A stretch of DNA of 64,000 nt from Pseudisothecium myosuroides (taxonomy: Eukaryota > Streptophyta > Bryopsida > Hypnales > Lembophyllaceae): contig OX637292.1 in assembly GCA_951799445.1 (NCBI GenBank), positions 1,491,296 through 1,555,295 of the forward strand, read 5' to 3'. The notes below the pieces were generated by a model. The model had not been told where the DNA came from. It made no database searches and saw only the letters and a list, made by a program, of their open reading frames with translations. Below, in pieces: positions 34,877 to 47,500 of the stretch; positions within the stretch are counted from its first letter, which is position 1; each line of letters starts with the position of its first letter. The translations under genes and the position numbers were made by a program.

Positions 34877-37800
34877 TGACAATGCAAGCACATTGCCTTT
34901 GCTTTGATGGCTAATAAGGTTGCGAGTTCATACACCGAGAGAGTACATTGAAAGAAGTTAGTGCTACAAGTGGACAAGAAAATAACAATTCTGACATTCT
35001 CATGCCTTTGTTGCGACAAGGATAACAATTAGATTTTTGCTGTAGACACCTCGCACACGATTGGAAACTGACTTCGTGTTTGTTTGTGGCCATGGGTGCA
35101 AGTGAGGTAGCTCCCTCAACATTGGCTTTGGAATGCTCAAACGGGTTTTTTCCATCCTTAGCTTTTAATGCATTTATGGAACAAATCTTGTTTATTGATC
35201 GTTCTTTCATTTGTAGTAGCACACTTTGTTTCACTTTATGTAGACAATGATATGTATAATGGACTGGCCTGAAAGTCGAATCAATGGATCGACTATTTTC
35301 CAAGTATAACACTCAATATTGTATATTATGACTTTGACATATGTTTGCTGGATTAAGCAACAAGAATTAGGTAGATGTCGACCTTGCTTGTAAGTACAAC
35401 ACCCCAAGGATTTTTGGTTGGTGGATCAGGTAACCAATCAAGTTGTCAAACTGATTGATAGTGATTTCGACCTTGCTTATAAGTATAACATCGAGGGTGC
35501 TTTGGTTTATTGATCTGGTAGCCAATCAGGTAGCCAGAGTAATCGATACTGAATTATAGTGATAGTCGTTTGATTGCCCAAACAACTTAGTTAATCGTGA
35601 TATTTATGTTATACATACACATCATTAAATGGATGTTTATCTTATACCCACCCTCCCTCCCGTCCAATTTGTGTTGGATTATAGAAATTTGACGATTATC
35701 AATTGTGTAAATAGTCTATAAATGGAACTTTATATATGGTTAGAAAATGCCCAATCATGGGGTGTACTAATCTACTTTGTCTCTCTTTCTCTCTCTCCCT
35801 CTCTCTCTCCCTCTCTCTCACGTCAATGTACAAATTTGACATTTACACGGTTTTATTTACACAAAAGACGGATGCTACATTCTTCGTGTATTGGGATTAC
35901 GAACCTTGGTGCTCTACCACTTGAATGCTCACGAACTGTGAACAGACTAAGACCTCATGGAATATGCCATACTATGAATACCAAGGCTTGATATCCGTAT
36001 CACTTGGTAGCACAAGGCCAAACAATTCAGCCGGGTATGTAACGGAATGCAAAAGCAGCTTCTTGCCAACTAGTACGCCATGGAAACATAACTCTAAAGA
36101 AAAATTAAATAAACAAAGGAGCATCTCGGGATTCGCACCTTGCAGCGTCCTTGATAGCCACTCGTTCTTGGAAGGCCGGTTCTTCAGCTGCTGCGTGCTG
36201 ATGACATAGTTCCAAGTTTCATGCTGAATTCAGAGTAGAGGCATCACTTTGCTGAGGTCATGGATACTGAGATGATGCCACAGGTTTTGTCCCCGTCCAT
36301 TAATCGCTGAGAGACAAGGTTAATTGCTCATTGATGCTATTTTTGGCGTCAACACGACATTTACTTTTTGTTGGTTTGATTTGGTTGCGGCAATCTTTGG
36401 CTTTGATAACAAGGTGTAGTCATGCTATAGACACCTCGCATGCGTCCTGTAACTGACCTCATGTTTGTTCTGGGATATGGGTCCAGGTGAGGCATGACTA
36501 CTCAAGATTGGAAGCTCTTCTCATTACTCATTGCACTCAGTATTTTGTCCTATTTGCTAGTTCATTATCTCCCTATTGAATGTCCTACCTATATTGCTAG
36601 TGGTTGCTTATCTATGCCATTGTTAGCTTTATACAATAAAGGCTTGGTACATGGGTTTGTGTGCCAGCCAACGACCTATATCAGTTCATGCTTACTTGCT
36701 ATTTTCATATATTTTTTTGGACATAAATTTCAATTGTACGTATGTCTTTTGTGTGTGAAACATTGCCATAGCATGTTGTGGTGATTGATCTTGCCAAATA
36801 ATCCCACGCACCCTCCCGATCAAGATTTTGTTCATGGCATCATTGATGAACATGTAGAAACGTTTACCTACTAGTTCTTACTGTCCAAGATGTTTCCAGA
36901 AGATAGCAGAGCTAAAACGTCTTGTTTACCTAGTATTATATAGATTGAATTGACAGAATAAGCCCAGTCTTGGGGTGTCTTGAAAAGAACTCTCTCTCTC
37001 TCTCCCTCTCTCTCTCTGGTTTCTTCCCATGTGGGAATATTACGGATGGTTTTTTCATCTATATTTAATTTATTATGTCAATTATTGGACATATTTCAAA
37101 ACCTAAAAGCCACCTGTTCACTAGAGCTGGGTATCAGCATGAAGAGTGACAAGAGTTCAACTTGCAGTATTCCAAACTAGTTACTCCATTTTGGTGCAAT
37201 AAATGGGATCTACACAAAATCACCAGACTGACCATAAGTCATTAAAACACAATAACAACACTACAGCCAGTATCGACGTTGTATCATATCCAATCTTGCT
37301 GGTTTAACGACTTCAGTTAGTACATGGCATAACGTTAATGCATAGAATTACGATCACAGTTGGACAATCGTCCTACCTGATGAAATGGCGACTCCAAGGA
37401 AGAACTGAAGAACTCCAGTAGCCCAAGGGTTTATGGCTCTCACTCGTTTTGGCACACTATGCAGTTTAATCATCTGTGGATGCGAAGCTGTTCCTTTAGC
37501 ACGGAGTAACACCAATTGAGTGGCGCCTCTCACACACAGACCATTTGGTGTTGTTGCTTAACGAGAGTGTTTTTTGGCTGGTCTATCGTGAATGAACGCA
37601 AGCGGAGTGATTACCACAGCTTGTAACACATAGCTCGGGATTTACGTGACGTGCACTGCAAGAACAGTACCGCTGCACCAATGGCTAATAAGGTTCATGT
37701 TTACATTTCGGATTCATGAGAGAGTATAACGAGAGATGATAGTGCTAGATGCTGATAAGAAACAACTATTCTGACTTTCTATTACCTTTGTTGTGACAAG

Positions 37801-38553
37801 GATAACAACTGGAGTTATGCTGAAGACACCTCGCACACGACCGAAAATTGACTACGTGTTTGTTTTGTGGCCATGGGTGCAGGTGAGGCAGCTCCCTCAA
37901 CATTGGCTGTGGAATGCTCAATCGATTTTTTCCATCCTTAACTTTTATGGATTTATGGAACAAGTCTTGCTTATTGATCGTTCTTTCATATGTAGTAGTA
38001 CACTTTGTTTCACTTTATGCAGACAGTGATATGTGTAATGGCCTAACTTGAAAGTCAAATCAATGGATCGCCTATTTCTCAAGTATTTCACTCAAGATCG
38101 TATGCCATGACTTTGAAATATGTTTGTTGGATTAAGCTACAAGAATTAGGTAGATGTCGACCTTGCTTGTAAGTACAGCACCTTAGGGTGTTTTGGTTGG
38201 TGGATTAGGTAGCCAATCAGGTTGCCAAACTGATTGATAGTGAATTTGACCTTGCTTGTAAGCAAAGCATCCCAGGGTGCTTGGGTTTGTTGATCAAGTA
38301 GCCAATCAGACAACTAGATTGATTGATTGATATCGAATTACAATATTAGTCGTATAATTGCTCAAACGACTCAGTTAATCTTGATATGCATATTATGCAT
38401 ACACATCCTCAAAGGGATGTTCCTCTTATACCGACCCTCCCTCCCGTCCAACTTGTAATGAATTGTTGAAATGTGACGATTATCAAGTATGCAAATAATC
38501 TGAAAATGGTATTTAAAGATTATGCACTATTAGAATATGCCCAGTCATGGGGT
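34877..38553. repeat. ABA' part of the array (copy 2)
   Basis: Second-copy equivalents of unit A (34877-35819), unit B (36407-36827) and most of A' (from 37657). Unit B' is missing because the copia complex starts at 38554. Confidence 0.65.
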
Positions 38554-38863
38554 TTTTGAAGAAAAGAACACCAAGGTAATGTATTCCAATGAAGGGGTAT
38601 CACAAACAAGGTTGGGAAAGGGGTATCAAGCCCATGCAAGGGCTGATCTCTTATACTACTCTACCACCAAGTGGCATGACTAACCATATGGGTTATATCA
38701 CCTCTACAAGGGCTGCCCTCTCTAAATGCACATTGGTTTGACTACAAACAACTCCTTACTAAGGTCAGCCCATCGTATGAGCTCCTACAACATCCAACTA
38801 AGGTTAGACTATACTAGGAGCTCCTATAAGCCATCTAATCCATACTACGCACTTCCTTCAACA
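38554..38863 (-). repeat. Copia 3' LTR (minus element)
   Basis: In element orientation it runs from TGTTGAAGGAAG to TTCTTCA followed by A residues shared with the other LTR, about 307-310 bp. A TATAAGAG box lies in the middle part. The gag-pol stop lies inside the LTR. Confidence 0.93.
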
Positions 38864-41800
38864 CTCCCACTTTGTTTGTTGACAAACAATGTCAAACCCA
38901 TCTCTTTACGAAGATCTTCATGTCGAGGCTTCCCAAGCGACTTCGTAAGCACATCTGCCACCATGCGCTCTGTAGGAACATACCTCATCTCAATCACATC
39001 ACTTTCAACTTTCTCACGAATGAAATGGTGTTGAATGTCAATGTGTTTGCTTCGAGAGTGATGAATTGGATTCTTCACCAAGGCAATGGCGCCTTGGTTG
39101 TCACACATGATACGTGTGCTCTTCTCTTGCTCAAGTCCGACATCACTCATGAGTTGCCTTAGCCATATGGCCTCCCTCGTGCATTGGCTAATGGCCATGT
39201 ACTCTGCCTCGGTAGTGGACAAGGCAACGGTGGGTTGTTTCTTGGAATTCCACGAGATGGCACCGCCTCCAAGCATAAACACATAGCCCGTTGTCGACCT
39301 CCTATCACTTGCATCTCCGGCCCAATCGGCATCACAAAAGCCCACCAATGCAAGGCTCTTGCCTCCAAGAACTAATTTTGCCTCCAATGTACCTTGAAGG
39401 TATCGCATGATTCTCTTGACCGCTGCCCAATGTTTGGGACCGCTTTTGGACATATGTTGGCTCACCACACTCATAGCAAATGCAAGGTCAGGCCTTGTGG
39501 CCACCATCGCATACATCAAGCTCCCCACCGCAGCTTTGTATGGCACATCTTGCATTTCTGCCTTGATACCTTCAAACTCCTCATCTGTGAGCTTGGCCAT
39601 CTTCTCCTTCACATCAAGAGGAGTGCCAATGGATTTGCACCCCTCCATGTTGAAGCGCTTCAACACCTCCCCAATGTACTTGCTTTGGCTCATGGTGATG
39701 GTGCGGGCAGCCCTTTGCCTTGTAAACTCCACACCAAGGCAATAGTGTAGCTCTCCAAGATCACTCATATCATATTGGCTCTTCAACATGGTCTTCACCT
39801 CCTCCATTTTGCGCATGGTGTTGGTCATGATGATCAAGTCATCCACATAGACAATGACAACCACCAAATACGCACTTGTTTGCTTGATGTAGAGAGAGTG
39901 GTCCGCATCACTCCTTGTGTAGCCTTCCCTTGCAAACAATGCATCAATGTCCATGTACCATGCTCTTCCGGACTGCCTCAACCCGTAGATGGCCTTCTTG
40001 AGCTTACACTTGAGGTGTTCTCGTCCTTCTTGAACAAAGCCCTTTGGCTGGTCCATGTAGATCACCTCCTCCAGGTTCGGATTGAGAAACGCCGTGATGA
40101 CGTCCATTTGGTGCATCTCCAAGTTCATGGCTGCCCCTATCGCCGTCACGCATCGAATGGTGCAAAACTTGGCCACGGGAGCAAAGGTCTCATTGAAGTC
40201 CACCCCTTCTACTTGGGAATACCCCTTGGCCACCAATCTCGCCTTGTAGCGCACAATGTGGCCCAAGGCGTCTCTCTTGGTGCAAAACACCCACTTGCAT
40301 CCAACACTTGCCCGATCGGAAGGAAGCGGAGAGAGTTCCCAAGTACCTTTGCTCATAAGTGAGGCATACTCCTCTTGCATGGCTTGCTCCCACTTGCTTG
40401 CATCTCGACTCTTCATGGCTTCCCCAACATTGCGTGGATCTCTTGCATATGCCACATTGGCATGTTCCACTTGCTCTTGAGGCAAAATGTGGTTCATCCA
40501 CCATTCTCCAAGCGGCCTACGCTCCCTTGTAGGATATCTTGGCTCTTGAGAAACATCTCCTTCTCCATCATCTTCGCTTGGTGCCCAACTGGAGGATGTG
40601 GTAGACTTCTCCTTGGGTGTTGGTGGTGTCTCTTCTTGGTCTCCATCCTCTTTCGGCAAAGCCTGGATGGTTGGAGATTTGTCCACCTCAAGCTCTAGTC
40701 CTCCATTGCTCCCACTTGGACACATCTCCAAAGTTGTAGACACCCCTTGCTTCTCCTCAACGAAGGTGACATCTCGACTCTTGATGATCTTCTTTGACTC
40801 CAAACACATAAGCCGGTAGGCCTTGGAGCCCTCGCAATAGCCCCAAAACAAGCACTTAGTGCCCTTGGCATCAAGCTTAGAGCGTTGTGGGCTCAAATCC
40901 AAGGCATATGCAACGCATCCAAAAATGCGCATGTGACCAAGGTTTGGCCTCTTCCCGCTCCATGCTTCTTGTGGTGTCATAGATGCTACCGCAATTGTGG
41001 GACACCTATTGCGTGTGTATGCCACATTCGATACGGCCTCCGCCCAAAGATCATACGTGAGGCCTTGGGCATGCAACATGGCTCGTGCCATCTCCACAAG
41101 TGTGCGGTTGGCACGCTCCGCCACACCATTTTGTTGTGGAGTATAAGGGGCCGAAGTTTGATGTTGAATGCCATGGTCCCTCATGAAGGTCTCAAAGGCC
41201 TTGGACATGTATTCCCCTCCGTTGTCCGATCTCAACACCATCACTTTCCGCCCCGATTCATTCTCCACAAGGGCCTTCCATGCCTTGAACCTCTCAAAAA
41301 CATCACTCTTGCACTTGAGCATGAACACCCAAATCTTCCTCGAGAAGTCATCAATGAAAGTCAAGAAATACCTTGCGCCACCCATGGAAGTAGTCCTCAT
41401 TGGGCCGCATACATCGGAGTGCACAATCTCCAACACCTTAGTTGCCCTTGTCGCTCCATCACTTGGAAATGGTTTCTTGGCTTGCTTGCCTTCAATGCAA
41501 GCCTCACATGTAAGGTCGCCCGAGCTCTTTATCACTTGCATGCCACCCACCATGCCTTGAAGGCTCTGCACACTCTTCACATTGAGGTGGCCTAATCTCT
41601 TGTGCCATAGCTCCAAAGACTGTTGGTGAAGTGCTCCTTGTGCCACACACGCCACGCTGGTACCATTCACCGTTTTGAACTTGAGTTGGTACAAATTGCC
41701 TTCTCTCGGTGCGGTAACAATCATTTCTCCATTTGGTGCACCCAAAACACAACCCTTGTTGTTGAATTGCACCTTCAAATCTTGTGACACCAACTTGCTC

Positions 41801-42850
41801 ACGGAGAGCAAATTGGCATGCAACTTCGGCACATGCAATGCATCTTGGATGCGAATTCGCCTCATTTGTCCTTCACCTCCACCTCCACCACAATGCAACC
41901 CATGCCAATGGCATCCACCACGCCATTGTCACCCAAAAACACCTTGCGGTTGCTAATAGTCTCATACGTGAGGAAAGCTTGCCTATACGGGGTCATGTGT
42001 TGAGTAGCACCCGAGTCAATGATCCAATGGAACATGTTGGTGTTATCATACCCATCATTAGCCGCAAATGCAAACTCATCTTCCTCCTCCTTCACACTAG
42101 CCTTGTTAGCACTCTCCTTCTTGGGTTGCTTACAATATCTTGCAAGGTGACCGGGCTTCCCACAATTGTAGCACGTGCGTGTCTCCTTTCGATGTTGTGA
42201 GGTCCCTCCTTGGCCATATCGTGAGAGAAGAGCTGCCCCTCCGTCTTGGGTCTCATTCTCCTTCCTCTTGGACACCTCATGCATCAACCTTGCTGTAATG
42301 AAAGCAAGCGTGAGCTCCTCCATGGGTCTTGTCTCCAAAGCGGTGATGAGATACTCATACGAAGGCGGCAAACTCTCAAGCAATGTCATGACAATGTCTC
42401 CATCCGTCACGGGCACCTCCAAACAAGCCAGTTGGTCCGCAAGTGCCTTGACCTTGTTGATGTGGTCCAGCATGTCCTCGCCCTCTTGCATCTTGCAAGT
42501 GAAGAACTTGCGTCGAAGAAAGAGCATGTTGGACAAGCTCTTTGTTTCATGGATGTTGCAAAGAACTTGCCATGCTTCTTCTGGTCCCTTGCATGCTCGA
42601 ACATGTGCAAGTTGCCTATCTGCAAGATTGCAAGCAATCACGGAGAAGGCCTTCTTGACCCTCCTATCATAGGACTTCTTGGCTTTTACATCCGCTCGGC
42701 ATCGGATGAAGGAGGTGTCTCGGTGCCCTCCACAATCTCCCACAAGTCCTTCTCGGCCAAGATCATCTCCATCTTGAACTTCCAAAGTCCAAAGTTGTCT
42801 CCATTGAACTTGTCAATGACCCTCACGCCGTCTCCTTCACTAGTAGCCAT
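38845..42850 (-). pseudogene. Copia gag-pol polyprotein with two frameshifts
   Basis: Starts at the ATG opposite 42850 and ends at the stop opposite 38845. A one-base loss near 42690-42700, just after the gag N-terminus, shifts the frame. A second one-base loss near 41867-41872 separates gag-protease from the rest, leaving a 1017-codon open stretch with the GAG-pre-integrase block, integrase (HSDVCGP, RSDNGGEY, PQQNGVAERAN), RT (YVDD) and RNase H. The RNase H block here keeps the usual STTEAEYMA, EAIWLRQL and CDNQGA, unlike the plus-strand copy. The element could not make a full polyprotein without frameshifting, but it is close to intact. Confidence 0.93.
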
Positions 42851-42959
42851 GGTGAAATGACTCCCACTCCAAAGGAAGTCCCAATCAGCCCTCTACTACA
42901 CCTCTTGTGGTCACACCAACTCCAATTTGACCCTAAGTGGTCCAAATCTCTCTTGTGAA

Positions 42960-43560
42960 CACTCCAATGCTCCTAGTCTCTCTAATCAGATCTCAAATGA
43001 TCCAAATCTCTCTTGTGAACACTAAAAATGCTCCAAGTCTCTCGAATCAGATCTCAAGTGATCCAAATCTCTCTTGTGAACACTCCAATGCTCCAAGTCT
43101 CTCCAATAAGATCTCAAGTGATCCAAATCTCTCTTGTGAACACTCCAATGCTCCTAGTCTCTCCAATCAGATCTCAAGTGATCCAAATCTCTCTTGTGAA
43201 CCCTCGAATGCTCCAAGTCTCTCCAATCAGATCTCAAGTGATCCAAATCTCTCTTGTGAACCCTCGAATGCTCCAAGTCTCTCCAATCAGATCTCAAGTG
43301 ATCCAAATCTCTCTTGTGAACACTCCAATGCTCCTAGTCTCTCCAATCAGATCTCAAGTGATCCAAATCTCTCTTGTGAACACTCGAATGCTCCAAGTCT
43401 CTCCAATCAGATCTCAAGTGATCCAAATCTCTCTTGTAAACACTCCAATGCTCCAAGTCTCTCCAATCAGATCTCAAGTGATCCAAATCTCTCTTGTGAA
43501 CACTCCAATGCTCCAAGTCTCTCCAATCAGATCTCAAGTGGTCCAAATCTCTCCAATCAA
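42960..43560 (-). repeat. 60-bp minisatellite in the copia leader, 10 units
   Basis: Ten units of 60 bp (the second is 61 bp), each ending ATCCAAATCTCTCTTGTGAA on the plus strand; partial units flank both sides. It lies in the untranslated leader between primer site and gag. Because 60 is divisible by 3 and the unit lacks stops in several frames, long artificial ORFs arise on both strands. Confidence 0.95.
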
Positions 43561-43850
43561 ATTACAAATGCTCCAAATCACTCAAATAAGGCACTATATG
43601 AACAAATCAACCCCCCTTGAGACTAGATCAAACCCTAGCTCTCAACTCACACCATGAAGCACCAAATCAGCCCTCCAAGAACAAAGTGGAACCCAAAACA
43701 AGAGAATACCTCACAAACTTGCAAGATCTTGATCCAAAATGCTCCAAAATGCTCCAAAACGACCCCAAACTTCACTTGCTTGAAGCTCCAATACTTCTCC
43801 ACCAACACACCTTGCAAAGAGATCTGACCTCTTTGTAGCAACTCACATGA

Positions 43851-43864
43851 GTGGGCCCATAACC
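43851..43864 (-). promoter_or_regulatory. Primer-binding site matching the tRNA-iMet anticodon arm
   Basis: Read on the element strand, the bases after the LTR are GGTTATGGGCCCAC. This is complementary to the anticodon stem-loop of eukaryotic initiator tRNA-Met (GTGGGCCCATAACC), not to its 3' CCA end. Drosophila copia uses the same internal tRNA-iMet primer. Most plant copia elements instead carry the TGGTATCAGAGC type of site. Confidence 0.8.
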
Positions 43865-44174
43865 TTTTGAAGAAAAGAACACCAAGGTAATGTATTCCAA
43901 TGAAGGGGTATCACAAACAAGGTTGGGAAAGGGGTATTAAGCCCATGCAAGGGCTGATCTCTTATACTACTCTACCACCAAGTGGCATGACTAACCATAT
44001 GGGTTATATCACCTCTACAAGGGCTGCCCTCTCTAAATGCACATTGGTTTGACTACAAACAACTCTTAACTAAGGTCAGCCCATCGTATGAGCTCCTACA
44101 ACATCCAACTAAGGTTAGACTATACTAGGAGCTCCTACAAGCCATCTAATCCATACTACGCACTTCCTTCAACA
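43865..44174 (-). repeat. Copia 5' LTR (minus element)
   Basis: About 307-310 bp. Differs from 38554-38863 at four positions (one C/T, two in CTCCTTACT versus CTCTTAACT, one T/C). Its outer edge at 44174 touches the leader minisatellite of the plus-strand copy. Confidence 0.93.
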
Positions 44175-44414
44175 CTTGGGATCTGATTCGAGAGACTTGG
44201 AGCATTTGAGGGTTCACAAGAGAGATTTGGATCACTTGAGATCTGATTGGAGAGACTAGGAGCATTGGAGTGTTCACAAGAGAGATTTGGATCACTTGAG
44301 ATCTGATTCGAGAGACTTGGAGAATTTGAGGGTTCACAAGAGAGATTTGGATCATTTGAGATCTGATTAGAGAGACTAGGAGCATTGGAGTGTTCACAAG
44401 AGAGATTTGGACCA
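44175..44414 (+). repeat. 60-bp minisatellite in the copia leader, 4 units
   Basis: Four 60-bp units (44175, 44235, 44295, 44355), inverse of the units at 42960-43560. The first unit starts directly at the edge of the neighbouring LTR. Confidence 0.93.
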
Positions 44415-44501
44415 CTTAGGGTCAAATTGGAGTTGGTGTGACCACAAGAGGTGTAGTAGAGGGCTGATTGGGACTTCCTTTGGAGTGGGAGTCATTTCAC
44501 C

Positions 44502-47500
44502 ATGGCTACTAGTGAAGGAGACGGCGTGAGGGTCATTGACAAGTTCAATGGAGACAACTTTGGACTTTGGAAGTTCAAGATGGAGATGATCTTGGCCGAG
44601 AAGGACTTGTGGGAGATTGTGGAGGGCACCGAGACACCTCCTTCATCCGATGCCAATGCCGATGTAAAAGCCAAGAAGTCCTATGATAGGAGGGTCAAGA
44701 AGGCCTTCTCCGTGATTGCTTGCAATCTTGCAGATAGGCAACTTGCACATGTTCGAGCATGCAAGGGACCAGAAGAAGCATGGCAAGTTCTTTGCAACAT
44801 CCATGAAACAAAGAGCTTGTCCAACATGCTCTTTCTTCGACGCAAGTTCTTCACCTGCAAGATGCAAGAGGGCGAGCACATGCTGGACCACATCAACAAG
44901 GTCAAGGCACTTGCGGACCAACTGGCTTGTTTGGAGGTGCCCGTGACGGATGGAGACATTGTCATGACATTGCTTGAGAGTTTGCCGCCTTCGTATGAGT
45001 ATCTCATCACCGCTTTGGAGACAAGACCCATGGAGGAGGTCAGGCTTGCTTTCATTACAACAAGGTTGATGCATGAGGTGTCCAAGAGGAAGGAGAATGA
45101 GACCCAAGACGGAGGGGCAGCTCTCCTCTCACGATATGGCCAAGGAGGGACCTCACAACATCAGATGGAGACACGCACGTGCTACAATTGTGGGAAGCCC
45201 GGTCACCTTGCAAGATATTGTAAGCAACCCAAGAAGGAGAGTGCTAACAAGGCTAGTGTGAAGGAGGAGGAAGATGAGTTTGCATTTGCGGCTAATGATG
45301 GATATGATAACACCAACATGTTCCATTGGATCATTGACTCGGGTGCTACTCAACACATGACCCCGCATAGGCAAGCTTTCCTCACGTATGAGACTATTAG
45401 CAACCGGAAGGTGTTTTGGGGTGACAATGGTGTGGTGGATGCCATTGGCATGGGTTGCATTGTGGTGGAGGTGAAGGGCCAAATGAGGCGAATTCGCATC
45501 CAAGATGCATTGCATGTGCCGAAGTTGCATGCCAATTTGCTCTTCGTGAGCAAGTTGGTTTCACAAGATTTGAAGGTGCAATTCAACAACAAGGGTTGTG
45601 TTTTGGGTGCACCAAATGGAGAAATGATTGTCACCGCACCGAGAGAAGGCAATTTGTACCTACTCAAGTTCAAAACGGTGAATGGTACCAACGTGGCGTG
45701 TGTGGCACAAGGAGCACTTCACCAACAGTCTTTGGAGCTATGGCACAAGAGATTGGGCCACCTCAATGTGAAGAGTGTGCAGAGCCTTCAAGGCATGGTG
45801 GGTGGCATGCAAGTGATAAAGAGCTCGGGCGACCTTACATGTGAGGCTTGCATTGAAGGCAAGCAAGCCACGAAACCATTTCCAAGTGATGGAGCGACAA
45901 GGGCAACGAAGGTGTTGGAGATTGTGCACTCCGATGTATGCGGCCCAATGAGGACTACTTCCATGGGTGGCGCAAGGTATTTCTTGACTTTCATTGATGA
46001 CTTCTCGAGGAAGATTTGGGTGTTCATGCTCAAGTGCAAGAGTGATGTTTTTGAGAAGTTCAAGGCATGGAAGGCCCTTGTGGAGAATGAATCGGGGCGG
46101 AAAGTGATGGTGTTGAGATCGGACAACGGAGGGGAATACATGTCCAAGGCCTTTGAGACCTTCATGAGGGACCATGGCATTCAACATCAAACTTCGGCCC
46201 CTTATACTCCACAACAAAATGGTGTGGCGGAGCGTGCCAACCGCACACTTGTGGAGATGGCACGAGCCATGTTGCATGCCCAAGGCCTCACGTATGATCT
46301 TTGGGCGGAGGCCGTATCGAATGTGGCATACACACGCAATAGGTGTCCCACAATTGCGGTAGCATCTATGACACCACAAGAAGCATGGAGCGGGAAGAGG
46401 CCAAACCTTGGTCACATGCGCATTTTTGGATGCGTTGCATATGCCTTGGATTTGAGCCCACAACGCTCTAAGCTTGATGCCAAGGGCACTAAGTGCTTGT
46501 TTTGGGGCTATTGCGAGGGCTCCAAGGCCTACCGGCTTATGTGTTTGGAGTCAAAGAAGATCATCAAGAGTCGAGATGTCACCTTCGTTGAGGAGAAGCA
46601 AGGGGTGTCTACAACTTTGGAGATGTGTCCAAGTGGGAGCAATGGAGGACTAGAGCTTGAGGTGGACAAATCTCCAACCATCCAGGCTTTGCCGAAAGAG
46701 GATGGAGACCAAGAAGAGACACCACCAACACCCAAGGAGAAGTCTACCACATCCTCCAGTTGGGCACCAAGCGAAGATGATGGAGAAGGAGATGTTTCTC
46801 AAGAGCCAAGATATCCTACAAGGGAGCGTAGGCCGCTTGGAGAATGGTGGATGAACCACATTTTGCCTCAAGAGCAAGTGGAACATGCCAATGTGGCATA
46901 TGCAAGAGATCCACGCAATGTTGGGGAAGCCATGAAGAGTCGAGATGCAAGCAAGTGGGAGCAAGCCATGCAAGAGGAGTATGCCTCACTTATGAGCAAA
47001 GGTACTTGGGAACTCTCTCCGCTTCCTTCCGATCGGGCAAGTGTTGGATGCAAGTGGGTGTTTTGCACCAAGAGAGACGCCTTGGGCCACATTGTGCGCT
47101 ACAAGGCGAGATTGGTGGCCAAGGGGTATTCCCAAGTAGAAGGGGTGGACTTCAATGAGACCTTTGCTCCCGTGGCCAAGTTTTGCACCATTCGATGCGT
47201 GACGGCGATAGGGGCAGCCATGAACTTGGAGATGCACCAAATGGACGTCATCACGGCGTTTCTCAATCCGAACCTGGAGGAGGTGATCTACATGGACCAG
47301 CCAAAGGGCTTTGTTCAAGAAGGACGAGAACACCTCAAGTGTAAGCTCAAGAAGGCCATCTACGGGTTGAGGCAGTCCGGAAGAGCATGGTACATGGACA
47401 TTGATGCATTGTTTGCAAGGGAAGGCTACACAAGGAGTGATGCGGACCACTCTCTCTACATCAAGCAAACAAGTGCGTATTTGGTGGTTGTCATTGTCTA

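Larger units (their letters stand above)
19868..38553. repeat. 19,867-bp tandem unit, copy 2 (truncated)
   Basis: Second copy of the unit, matching copy 1 positions 1-18686. Homology ends at 38553, exactly where the copia LTR begins. The last 1,181 bp of the unit are absent and do not reappear after the copia complex at 48792. Stretches of copy 2 not listed separately (20782-21934, 24303-24892, 30759-31841, 32061-32700, 33655-34876) are the same unrecognised non-coding DNA described for copy 1. Confidence 0.97.
38554..44174 (-). mobile_element. Ty1/copia LTR retrotransposon, minus strand, both LTRs
   Basis: Element of about 5.6 kb: 5' LTR (43865-44174), primer site, leader with a 60-bp minisatellite, frameshifted gag-pol, a polypurine tract opposite 38864-38877, and 3' LTR (38554-38863). 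Integrase lies before RT, the copia order. Its two LTRs differ at 4 of about 307 positions, so the insertion is fairly recent but not brand new. The flanking 5-mers (GGGGT on the left, CTTGG on the right) do not match, so either the target duplication is lost or the outside sequence has been rearranged. The left edge interrupts the 19.9-kb repeat; the right edge abuts the leader of a second, oppositely oriented copy. Confidence 0.92.

Noticed and set aside
1..38553. Assembly artefact as the sole explanation of the tandem duplication
   Set aside because: Not excluded, but scattered fixed differences and a copy 2 end at a distinct junction make a true duplication the simpler reading; only read data can decide.
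42960..43560. CRISPR-like array
   Set aside because: The 60-bp units are contiguous with no unique spacers, inside an LTR-retrotransposon leader in eukaryotic DNA.
42937..43657. Long plus-strand ORFs of 227 and 209 codons with 20-residue repeats
   Set aside because: They are antisense to the copia leader and are translations of the 60-bp minisatellite, which lacks stops because 60 is divisible by 3.
38554..44174. Simple insertion of the minus copia into the plus copia leader
   Set aside because: The right edge would fit, but the left flank is the 19.9-kb repeat rather than leader sequence, and the 5-bp flanks do not match, so further rearrangement is required.
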